The notes under the pieces are model-generated. The model was not told the origin of the DNA. It made no database searches and saw nothing but the letters and a program-made list of their open reading frames with translations. Positions 25,401 to 37,400 of a stretch of 64,000 nt of DNA are shown here, in pieces (positions within the stretch are counted from its first letter, which is position 1; each line of letters starts with the position of its first letter). This DNA is from Notospermus geniculatus. Lineage: Eukaryota > Nemertea > Pilidiophora > Heteronemertea > Lineidae. Both the position numbers and the translations under genes were made by a program. The stretch is taken from NCBI GenBank assembly GCA_002633025.1, contig NMRB01002146.1:1-64000 (forward strand), read 5' to 3'.

Positions 25401-28400
25401 CAAGGTTCTCCATGTTCCAGCAATGTAAGCAATATCGGAGAGGCCACTCAACTGACAGAGCTATAAATTCACTTGCAGATCACCATAAAACCTACACACT
25501 GTGCACTTTACATGCCTTATCTATAGTTCCATAGCCAGGGCTCCACCCCATACCTATTAAATGGGGCAAGGGAAGCAACAGACTATGCATAAAACGATCA
25601 ACCACAGGCCAAGTGGAAAGGAAACCAATTATTTAGCAGATTTACGAGCTTCAATGAAATGGTCGGTTAAACATTAGCAATGACAATCAGGTGATTTCAC
25701 ATCCTTCCTATTATATCAGAGGTAATGATGCTTGCTCTAGGTGTGATAGCAAGGGCAGGGAGTGCATCCTGTGTCTGGCCACGTTAACCACAGTCATCTA
25801 CACGAATCCCCATTACTCATAAAAGGTCATTTTTTCTCTCACAAACTGAACGGCCTAGGACAACCGTCAAGGGAATATTACCTACTTGCCAATTCGTTCC
25901 TCCGTCATCATAACTCACAATAGCATGATTTTATTGGTCCATTTCTGCCAGTGAGATAACCAATAGGCACCATTGTTCGTCACGATGACAGAGGAACCAG
26001 CCAAGCATGATTCTATTGGTCCATTTCTGCCCATGAGATAACCAATAATTGGCACCATTGTTCGTCACGATGACAAATGAACCAAGGAGGCATGACATTC
26101 CATTGGCCCATTTTCTGCCCATGAGATAACCAATAGGCACCATTGTTCGTCACGATGACGCGAAACGAAGCAGGCATGATTCCATTGGCCCATTTCTGCC
26201 CATGAGATAACCAATAGGCACTATCGTTCGTCACGATGACGCGGAACGAAGCAGGCATAATACATTGGCTCATTTCTGCCCATGAGATAACCAATAGCCG
26301 CCATTGTTCGACACGATGACGGCATGCTTCCATTGGCCCATTTCTCCCCCGTGAGATAACCAATAGGCACGATTGTTTACATGTATCACGGCAGAAGCAA
26401 TTGTGCGTACTTCCGCCTGTCGCGTAGTGTTAAGACACAGGAAGCGAACGACAAGAACAAAGGAGTGAGTAAAGTCGGTGTCAAAACATTGACTGAACAT
26501 CGGTTTGTCATTTCAATTCTTTCCTAATCGAAAATTATTCACAGTCGATAATCTTGATCTCGTTTAATTTGTTCGACAATCATTGGCATCATGGCGACCG
26601 TAATTACCACATCGACCAATCAGCATCCTTGCTTACAATTATCTCTCAGCGGAACGACGCAGTTTACCGTAAAGGTCGAGAGTGGCGGTCGGAATTTTCC
26701 AGAACTTGACTTGTCAAGGAATGGCAACGTTCACTTCACCTTCGGACAACGCTCTACTCATATTCCGAAGGCCGACGGATGTGGACCTTACGTTCCACGT
26801 TTTTACCATTTTCCAACTTCAAACAAAGGTAGAGTACATGTACATGTAGGAGTGGATGTGTGTGGATCTTCGATCACCAACTACCGTATTTGCCGAAACA
26901 AGCCGCGACTCCAGGAATTCAAATAGCCCGAACGCTTTAGTGATGATGATTGATGTGTATATAAACTGTACGTTTTGCTGTTATGTGTCCCAAAAGACTC
27001 GTCAAAACTGTTGCTGCATTTTAGGTGTTCAATCACACCCAAGATGGTTTGCTCTGTTTAAACTATTGCCACCGGGGTGAAAAAAGGTGTACAAACACCC
27101 ATGTTAGCCCGTTTATCATTTCGTACGCGGACAGATGCCTTTGCAGGCATTCTTTGGGTATTTGAGTCACCTGCATTAATACACAGATCGTTCCTTCTGT
27201 ACATGTGTTGTCAAACACACTCGTCTTCAGCAGTGAAGTACGATGGCAACTGGACCACGGGTCGCACCATCGAATAGTTGATCGATTTGAGCTGTACTTC
27301 CGTATCTGGGGCCATATTCGCAACTTTGCCTGCACGCAAATCTATATTGTAAGGCAGTCAGTGAACAATAGGGCATCTTCAGCCAAACAATAGACTTGCA
27401 TGCACGCAACGTTGCGAAGGCTTCGTGAATATGGCCCTGGTCTCGTTGCTTTAGTATAAACAAGTCCAGACCGCTCGAAATGAAGTGCCATGTCCCATGA
27501 GCAGCCATGCAGTACAACTCACTTCTCAGCAACGCCTTATGTCGTTTGCTGCAAGGCAACACCATGAATATTCGGCAAAAATATGGTGTTGGCTTCCATA
27601 AACAACAAGGCATCTTCTCAGAATAGATCAAAGTGACATTTCCCTTAGTTTAGGGACGCGGTAGAGAAAAAAAGCGAACACAGACATGTAATTTGCCCAT
27701 CTCATTTGTTGCCCACGCAATAGGCAGTTTCATCTGATGCGAAGGGTATCCATCAAGCTAATCCTAACACCAAGGGGACGCAGCGGTGATTTGGCAAAGA
27801 AACACATCTTTAAAGGGAAGAAATAGTAGTGATTTGCGCTTTGTAGATATTTCTAAACTTGGTTTGAGTTATCGCGACGACGAGACCACATGACCAGCAT
27901 TCGCGATGTCAGATTAGCTAGTTCAGTGCAGCAATTGTATTGGATTTTTCCATCGGAACAGAAAGCAAAGCATTATTGGTGCTGTAAGTATGGAAGAAGC
28001 CATCTCAAGCTAATCTTGTTCTGCACTCGGATGGGGTCTTTTACTTGCCCTTTGCAGACCTTTCGGCCTGGTACGAATGGCATTGATCGAAATGCCAACA
28101 ACATTATACTCACTCAAGCACCCCGTATGTATGCATCGCGACTTCTCCCTTGACACCCCTTCCCTTTTGAATGAAGCACTTCGGTAAATGTCTTCAGCAA
28201 AAGCTCCGGCACTCCCAATGTCGTTCTTATGAAACAGCACTCCTCTTTCAAAAGATGTAAACCTGTGCACGCATCTGTATCTCATTTCTATGGATGATGT
28301 AGGCCCTAAGAACAGCGCGGAAAAAGCGATCCCATCAAAGGGTTAGGAAGGACCTTTTGTCATCCTTGGTATGACTCGCTTTCACTAGGTTGAAAATACT

Positions 28401-31400
28401 TCTTAATTTAGTTAATTTGAACATGCCCCGAACAGCAGAATGGAGTTTAATCATTGCGTGTGTCACGTTTGGTATTTTCAGATAGATTATGAAACTAATA
28501 ATGATTTGAAAGTGGCGAAGAAGATCATTTTTGTAACCTCACAGCTCCTTTCAAGATGACGTCATTTATGTAAACTCTCCGCTGTGTGGAAGGTGCGAAT
28601 CTTGCAGCCTCGTTATCGCACGACAGACTGGTGATGCAACGTTGATGTAAAAAAGAAAAAGTCAGTTATTTTTTATCCACAATATGCAATGTACTTCTGT
28701 GTCAGCTCTTTATTTCATACATTCACTCCAGGCCTCTAGTTGAAGACAATAGAGTAAAGTAACTTAAAAACATCTATATTGTAGTTATACTTCTTTATTT
28801 CATCCCTCACTTCTCTACATTAAAGTATAGTACACTATAGTTACAGACTAGTTGAAGAGAAGTCATTTTTTGTAGCAACTATAGCGACAAACATGGCAAC
28901 AGAAAACGCCAGACGAGCAAAGAGACTTTTATTGACAAATTTGTCTGTATGTATTTGAGAATTTCTACTTTAAAGGCTATTTATCTTTCCTATCATTCAA
29001 CATGTCTTGGTGACATCTCACCAGCGCCTTTCCCTTGTCCAGAATAATTGCACGTCCGACAGTGACAAATGATACAGCAATTTATCACCCTGTACTAACA
29101 ACCCAAATGTCACAGTCACCAATACATTGCCGAACTTACCCCTAAATGTGGATAAAATAAATCCAGATCCAATGAAATGCTTATTAAACTGTTTGATTTA
29201 AACAGCGAAATGATGCTTTAGTTCCTAGTTTATCTTGATTAGCCTTGGTAAAGTTTTCTAGACAGATGGTCATTAGGGAAGGGACCAATTTAAAATTTGA
29301 AACTTACATGTACTTCATTAGCCTGTGAGATGCTGATGATTGAGAATTTAGGATTCGTTGAAAACCATGATATCCTCGAGTTTTTCAATAAGATGCGTCT
29401 TATACCCTATAAATTCGTATCATCTACCCAAACAGTTACCTATAAGTTCCCCATTGAAATGATTTCTTCCGAAACAGCACTATCCTTCTCTGCTGTCGAT
29501 CGATTTGGACCTCCAAAACCTTCCTTCCCCCGGTTACAAGTACATGGAGGTATTTGTCACAGTCAGTATTCGTCATACATCATGCATGCCATCACAAAAT
29601 TTGATAAGTTTGTATCACACCCATGTTCAACCAAAAAAAAATTATTGGTGAACGGTTCCATCTGCAAAGAAAGCAATATTCCCCGATGATTCCTCTTGGA
29701 ATCTCTTACCCCCCCCCCCCCCGCCCCGTTATGTGCATGTGTGGTAAAAACGGCCAACTCGGAGCACCGTCTGTGTCGAATACGATTTCGGCAGCACCGT
29801 TCAATGCGGTTAGGCCTAGGCCCATAGACATAGCACAGTGTTGTATGTTTATTGCCAACCTTTCTGGGTAGGCTAGGCCCTAAATCAACCCCAACCGACC
29901 AGACAAGGCCAAGGGCCTGTCATGCCTGTGCGTCATGCTGCTGACTGGTGAGATAACACATGACTTTCCTACAGGCCAATTTCCAAGTGGCATTTTTATT
30001 TTAGCTACTGGTGGTGAGCTGTAGTCATGACACAGTGTCCGTCGTGTGTCGCCGGTTAGCTGGGCACGTTTCATAACAGTTGGGCCTAGGACAACCAACT
30101 TGGTACACAGGTGCTCCATAGATTGTGACTTTGTATTTTTACAGGCATGTATCAGTTACAACAGAAAATGCTGGTGAAGCAGTTTCCCGAACCTTCTGTA
30201 AAATTACAGACCTGCGGTCTGTAATTACGGAGATATCTGTAAAAATATACAGACGTGAGCTGGTAACCACAGATCGATCTGTAAAAAAGTACAGANGGTT
30301 CCGCGCTAAGGTTAGCAATGAGAAGAACGATAGATCTGGAATTAATCTTGTAGAAACGTCTTAATTGTACATTTCTTCGCTTTACCTACCTCTGTGTTTA
30401 TTAATTGGCTATTACGTCGTTGAGTCATACCCTACCGATGTTATCAGAGCACCCAAACTACACAATCTTAACATGCCATGACAGTTTCTGACGGCAACTT
30501 GTCAAAGGTATATGAAGGTAAATGCTTCCTTATCCCCGCGTAAGACAATGGTGAAAGTAGCTTGTCAGTTTGGAGACATGAACTATGAAAAGTGACCGTG
30601 CATCACGTCCAGTTTGTTGTTGTTGGCAAGGGGACGTCCAGCGGTCAGTTATATTTAGCTGAGGCGTCCGTCATGTTGATGGCCAGACTAACTCACGCGA
30701 CAGAATTGTGGTCTCCACATCCTCGACTGCGGAGTTTTTACTGCCGACAAAGCCAATAATACACGTTTAAGGTTGCGAAGAAAGGGCGGAGAGACTGTAG
30801 GTTGGGTTCTTTCTCCCTCAGTAGGCCTATACATGAACGTCACGCGAGTGAAATCAGAGTTGTTTAAGAAAGATTCGCATGGATACAGCCGGCTTGAGTA
30901 AATGCCAAAGAAGAATGGGAATGTAGCAACTTGAGGTATGCTTGTTATGGTTTTTTATCGTGATGATCGCTGCATTGCAATATTCAAAATACCAGTTCTG
31001 GCTTCCATTTTGGCGTCAATTTTATCGGCATTCACCATGGATGGAATAAGAAGGTCAAAATAGGGATGAAGTCATTCTAAGCTCGTTCAAAAGCTTTTGG
31101 TGATACCTAGATCGAACAGCTAGCCATGCTAGGCCAAACCTAGTGCCATGACTGAGTCAGAAAAACTCCCAGATATATCGTAGTCATGTCTTCTTCTGAT
31201 ACCACAAAGGTAACTTTATAAGACAGGATAATTGCTTTAAGAACTACCTGTGCGTAGACTCGCGTGACGATGGTTACTTACCGCGTTGTTTCTACCAAAT
31301 CAAAGAAAAACAAAGATAATTGAGTTGTTAATTTCCAAATCCTTTGAAGTCTAGTTAAGAATAGCATGGCCGTCGCGCCATAAACACGAGACACGCCAGT

Positions 31401-34400
31401 CACCAGCACGTAAGTTTCGTGTGCCAGCTTTATCAAGTTAAGAGGAAAATCGTGTTGTTAATGTTGATATACTGAGGAAAGGGCTCCATGAATAACCAAA
31501 CCTCGACTTCAGAATTGATGGACGGCCAAATCAGTATGATTCGCTCTTAAGCAATTCTTTTAATGGTGGCAAATGTTCTTAAGTGCTGGATCTAAAGCTT
31601 GAATCTCCTTTATCAAGCCACTTTTTGTGCCTATAAGTTCACTAAACCACGGAGTCGATATAAATCTTTCAGCAAGTGTATGCATTTTCATGTCATCGCC
31701 AAAGGATTCGCCGTTAAAGGCATCGATCGGGTATACTTTTTCACATCTAATGAAAAAATTCCACCAAAGAAGTTGAAGTCGTTAAAAGAGTAAACTTCAG
31801 CCTTTTTAACATTTAACCGACTCCATGCCAACAAAAGCAAACTTGATACAATAGCGTTAGTTTTCATTGAATGTACTTTTTACCACGGGGGCTCTGGGAG
31901 AAGCTGTTCTCAAACCACCAATTTAGGAGACGGTTCGCGAATATCATCCCAAAGGGGATGGATTATAAATTGCTCTGCACAGATCGGATCGGCTTTTTCA
32001 GTGTCATTGTTGTGAATGAATCACTTGGGAAACTCGAATTGAACGAATCTGCTTCAATCTTCGACAAATCTGCAAGCAACTTGTTTTGAAATTTTTCATC
32101 TGTGAGTGGCGGAGTGGCTGCCTTTGTGCTACTGTAGACGATATAACGATGAATGCATAGCGGACTTGTACTGCTTGATTAGACACCGGTCTGACAAAGA
32201 ACTGGACTGACATCGTTCGCCATCGATAATGGGCGCAGAATAACAAATTTTTCATCAGAATCTCAAGGTACAATATGGACATGACACCGTTTTGACGAAT
32301 TGATTAACCTCATCTGGGAAGGCCAATCTACCGCGGGTTTCGTAAAATGTGACAACATGTCAAAATTTGCGATGATGCTGCATGTCAGGCAGTTCATTTT
32401 TAGCAAGAAAGAAATATGCCAGCAGAGAAATGTTGGTCGACCCAACAAAGAAGTTCTTCGGGTCATGTTGGAGCTTTCTCTCCCTTGATTATTTAGATAT
32501 CCAACAGAAAGCACGTTCTTCGGATCATGTTGAAGCTTTCTCTCCCTTAATTACTTAGATATCCAACAGAAAGCACAAAGAACGACACACAAAATGATTA
32601 AAAAGGAAACGTCGTCTCCAAGTTTCGCGAATTTTCGACCCCAACTGGCGTCTTCCTCAGGCACTTTCTAGTCGAGCTTCATTACACTTCTGGTAGCTCG
32701 ACTAGAAAGTGCCTGAGGAAGACTCCGGCTGGCGTCGTAAATTTGATTAATTTTTAGACAAATTAAACAGGACTCCGGCCGTGGTCTGCAAAGTGACATG
32801 GAGGCTGTTTTAAAGGCTGCACAATGATTCATTACCCAAAAGACATTGCCAACAGAGTACAGAACCTAGGTTGAACAGAAATTGTCCATCTTTGGGTGCA
32901 TGAAGTGGCATTTGGTCATAGAAAACGTAGAGTAACCAGTCACGACGGATAACCCCATGTTTTTTTACGCCATTGCAGTTTAGCTAACAACTTCACCGGC
33001 AACTCTACTTGCGATTCCTTTTCAACGTACTTGAATATACACGACAGTAGTTCACTCCAATCAAGAAGAATGACATGTAGTACGTGTACACTAGAAAACT
33101 AACACGTACACATACACATACATATTTAAACACATACGTTTTCCTTCTCACCACCCACAAGCATACGTTTGGCAATTAAAACCCATTTCATTCTGGTAAC
33201 GAAAGTTACACTCACAGATACGACTCGATACAACCAATTAATTCATTTTTGTAAAAGTGATATGTTGTTTCGTTATCGAAGGCGACTAATTCATATGTCT
33301 GATATCCTTCTCAATGATTAGCTTGTATCACCATTACTTCGTCATTACCGCCGCCTTGGTATTATCTAAATAGTGAGTTGACATATCGCCCACAAGACTC
33401 ACTTGGGTACGGATTGGTAAAGGTGAAGTATCGAAGTATCGGTAGGTGGATTTGTCGACGAGTCGGATATCAGGCACGTTGAAATCTTTGTCTTCGTGCT
33501 ATTCACACACACACACGTGTAATACGGGGACTCTATCTGACTGGCCTTGGGTTATTGAGAATCAGTAAAAGATTCGAGAAAAAAACTTATGCAAGGGTTT
33601 ATGCTGGACAGCCATTTTCAATCCCACTTTTCGAGAAGACGGCTCAGAATATCTTTGACTCTTTGCCGTGGGTGTCCAGAAGACGGATGAAGTTACGTCC
33701 GCCACACACCTGTGCGTTCAACAGCGTTGGGCAGTTCAGTCGCGTTGCCTCCAAGGCCTAAATGGCCGCATCGTCGAAAATTCGCATCGCAACTCGGACA
33801 CGTATGTAGCGGCCTTTAATCTCTGGCGCATGTCCTGACTCGATTTCATTCGGATTTCATTGAAGATCACACCGGACATACACTGAAGCAAGGCAATAAT
33901 ACAAGTTTTAGAAGTTCCACACGTCCATACCATACTCAATGGTACCACAGCCTATAAGTTCACTAAACCACGGAGTCGATATAAATCTTTCAGCAAGTGT
34001 ATGCATTTTCATGTCATCGCCAAAGGATTCGCCGTTAAAGGTATCGATCGGGTATACTTTTTCACATCTAATGAAAAAATTCCACCAAAGAAGTTGAAGT
34101 CGTTAAAAGAGTAAACTTCAGCCTTTTTAACATTTAACCGACTCCATGCCAACAAAAGCAAACTTGATACAATAGCGTTAGTTTTCATTGAATGTACTTT
34201 TTACCACGGGGCTCTGGGAGAAGCTGTTCTCAAACCACCAATTTAGGAGACGGTTCGCGAATATCATCCCAAAGGGGATGGATTATAAATTGCTCTGCAC
34301 AGATCGGATCGGCTTTTTCAGTGTCATTGTTGTGAATGAATCACTTGGGAAACTTGAATTGAACGAATCTGCTTCAATCTTCGACAAATCTGCAAGCAAC

Positions 34401-37400
34401 TTGTTTTGAAATTTTTCATCTGTGAGTGGCGGAGTGGCTGCCTTTGTGCTACTGTAGACGATATAAGGATGAATGCATAGCGGACTTGTACTGCTTGATT
34501 AGACACCGGTCTGACAAAGAACTGGACTGACATCGTTCGCCATCGATAATGGACGCAGAATAACAAATTTTTCATCAGAATCTCAAGGTACAATATGGAC
34601 ATGACACCGTTTTTGACGAACTGATTAACCTCACCTGGGAAGGCCAATCTACCGCGGGTTTCCTAAAATGTGACAACATATCAAAATTTGCGATGCTGCT
34701 GCACGTCAGGCAGTACATTTTTGCAAGAAAGAAATTTGTCAGCAGAGAAATGTTGGTTGACCCAACAAACAAAGAAGTTTTTCGGGTCACGTTGGAGCTT
34801 TCTCTCCCTTGATTACTTAGATATCCAACAGAAAGCACAAAGAACGACACACAGAGTGATATAAAAGGAAACGTCGTCTCCAAGTTTCGCAAATTTTCGA
34901 CCCCAACCGGGGTCTTCCTCAGGTACTTTCTAGTCGAGCTTCATTACACTTCTGGCAGCTGGACTAGAAAGTACCGGAGGAAGACCCCGACTGGGGTCGA
35001 AAATTTGATTACTTGACAAATTAAACAGGATTCCGGCCGTTGTCTGCAAAGTGGCTTTTTTATGGAGGCTGTTTTAAAGGCTGCAGCATGATTCAGTACA
35101 CAAAAGTTATTGCCAACAGAGTATAAAACCTAGGATTGAACGGAAATTGTGCATCTTTGGGCGCATGAAGTGGCATTTGGTCATAGAAAACGTAGAGTAA
35201 CCAGTCATGCCAGTCACTAGGGGTAACCCCATCATGGTTTTTCACGCCATCAGTTTAGCTAACAACATCACCGGCAACTCTACTTGCGATTCCTTTTCAA
35301 CGCACTTGAATACACACGACAGTAGTTCACTCCAATCAAGAAGAATGACATGTAGTACGTGTACACTAGAAAACTAACACGTACACATACATATTTAAAC
35401 ACATACGTTTTCCTTCTCACCACCCACAAGCATACGTTTGGCAATTAAAACCCATTTCATTCTGGTAATGAAAGTTACACTCACAGATACGACTCGATAC
35501 ACCCAATTAATTCATTTTTGTAAAAGTGATATGTTGTTTCGTTATAGAAGGCGACTAATTCATATGTCTGATATCCTTCTCAATGATTAGCTTGTATCAC
35601 CATTACTTCGTCATTACCACCGCCTTGGCATCTAAATAGTGAGTTGACATATCGCCCACAAGACTCACTTGGGTACGGATTGGTAAAGGTGAAGTATCGA
35701 AGTATCGGTAGGTGGATTTGTCGGCGAGTCGGATATCAGGCACGGTAATCTTGTCTTTGTGCTATTCACACACACGTGTAATACGGGGACTCTATCTGAC
35801 TGGCCTTGGGTTATTGAGAATCAGAAAAAGATTCGAGAAAAAAACTTATGCAAGGGTTTATGCTGGACAGCCATTTTCAATCCCACTTTTCGAGAAGACG
35901 GTTCAGAATATCTTTGACTCTTCGCCGTGGGTGTCCAGAAGACGGATGAAGTTACGTCCGCCACACATCTGTGCGTTCAGCAGCGTTGGGCAGTTCAGTC
36001 GCGTTGCCTCCAAGGCCTAAATGGCCGCATCGTCGAAAATTCGCATCGGAATTCGGACACGTATGTAGCGGCCTTTAATCTCTGGCGCATGTCCTGACTC
36101 GATTTCATTCGGATATCATTGAAGATCACACCGGACATACACTGAAGCAAGGCAATAATACAAGTTTTAGAAGTTCCACACGTCCATACCATACTCAATG
36201 GTACCACCAGACGTATTGCCAGCAATGCATTACAGAAAATCGATTGTTGTAATGTTTTTCAAGATTCTCGGCAATGGGAGATATCAATTAGTCTTCGGGC
36301 TGAGAACACATTAACATTCTAGTCAAGTATTCGCCTGTCAAATCGCGGCAAGAGAAATCAAATTCACTGCTAAACAATAATCTACACTCTGCTAAAATCA
36401 ATTTGACTTGTCATTTGTGTACCCTCAAGTTACAGTGACTAAACATTATTGGGTACCTCAAAGCCTACCGCAGTGGATTTTTTTCCATACATGTAGTCCA
36501 AGGACAAAGTCGAGATTTAATGTAGTTGTGTTGTGCCTATCAATGGCTATGCACACACCAATCCGTAACGTACAGTGCGATGTACTGATGGCGTACAGTG
36601 CATTCTACAATGGGTTATGGTGGTGGCATAATTCGTTGACCTACACAAATTGCCTGCAAAGGGAGAACTGTTCATATTTTTTTCCTGATGTTTGTCAAAA
36701 AATGTTGAGACCTTGGGAGTTGACGTACGCTTTGTGAGGACAAAGGTTTGTCCAAACAGGTCTTTGGTCTGAAACGCCCAACTTCTAGCTGTTTGTTGTA
36801 TTATATGGTCAACTGTAGATACGCTATAGTGATATCAAATGTTGCAGTTGCGGATTAAACCTTTTTACTCCGGATAGGCAAAGAGAGCCTCCTCCCTAGG
36901 GCTAAGAATGAAGACTGTTCACAATGCCGTTACAGAATACCTGTTGCCAGGCATCGTTGACATCAGCTTCACCGAACATCGTCTAGCGGCATGCTACTCT
37001 CTCTTCAGGGCTCATTGTCAATCGGTTAATTTGCAGAAAGGCTGTGATGCGGTTCTTACATGTTGCATTATTAATAGAAGTGACAATTTGCGTCAATGGA
37101 ATCAATCAAACTGATGTACCTTTCCTCCGTCATGTTTGTGCATGCCCACAAGTCGTGGAGCCGCATTGTTCCGCTTAGGCGCCATGCGGAATGGAACTAT
37201 TGGTACAGCGAGCTCGGGAAACAATGGATTGTAGACTTCAACGGGAGAGAAGGAAGGATGAAAAGGAAACGAATCTAACTGTGTGCTCTTGACTAGCATT
37301 CACCACACTGAAGATGGCTCAGAGACATTTGAGGAGTGCCTTTGTGGGTGCCTTTCCTCGCGGATGGAACGCAGCTCTCTAAGTTACAATATTTACACAC

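Larger units (their letters stand above)
24056..31220. repeat. Tandem segmental duplication, copy B (about 7.2 kb)
   Basis: It starts directly after copy A and ends with the same ACCACAAAGGTAACTTTATA. It contains uninterrupted versions of exon b, the unknown minus ORF and the plus-strand first exon, and six rather than four CCAAT units. A plus ORF at 29297-29689 (130 codons) has no known domain. A fragment of the CACTA-like element (29706-30296) replaces about 90 bp of copy A sequence. Confidence 0.93.
31629..33949. repeat. Second tandem duplication, copy C1 (about 2.3 kb)
   Basis: It begins GCCTATAAGTTCACTAAACC and ends ACTCAATGGTACCACA, where copy C2 begins. C1 has a private 62-bp internal tandem duplication (32453-32514 and 32515-32576). 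Short plus frames at about 31629-31793 (...VKGIDRVYFFTSNEK...) and 31890-32089 (GLWEKLFSNHQFRRRFAN...) are kept in both copies, with only synonymous differences seen. Confidence 0.93.
33950..36206. repeat. Second tandem duplication, copy C2
   Basis: Head-to-tail with C1 and ending at ACTCAATGGTACCACC. High identity throughout. It lacks the 62-bp internal duplication of C1. Confidence 0.93.

Noticed and set aside
33555-33761. Plus ORF duplicated at 35.8-36.0 kb
   Set aside because: Nearly all differences between the two copies are nonsynonymous and several are radical, so no coding constraint is seen.
33736-33948. Minus frame with CGTSKT resembling a helicase Walker A
   Set aside because: The motif is degenerate, no other helicase motif follows, and copy differences are nonsynonymous.
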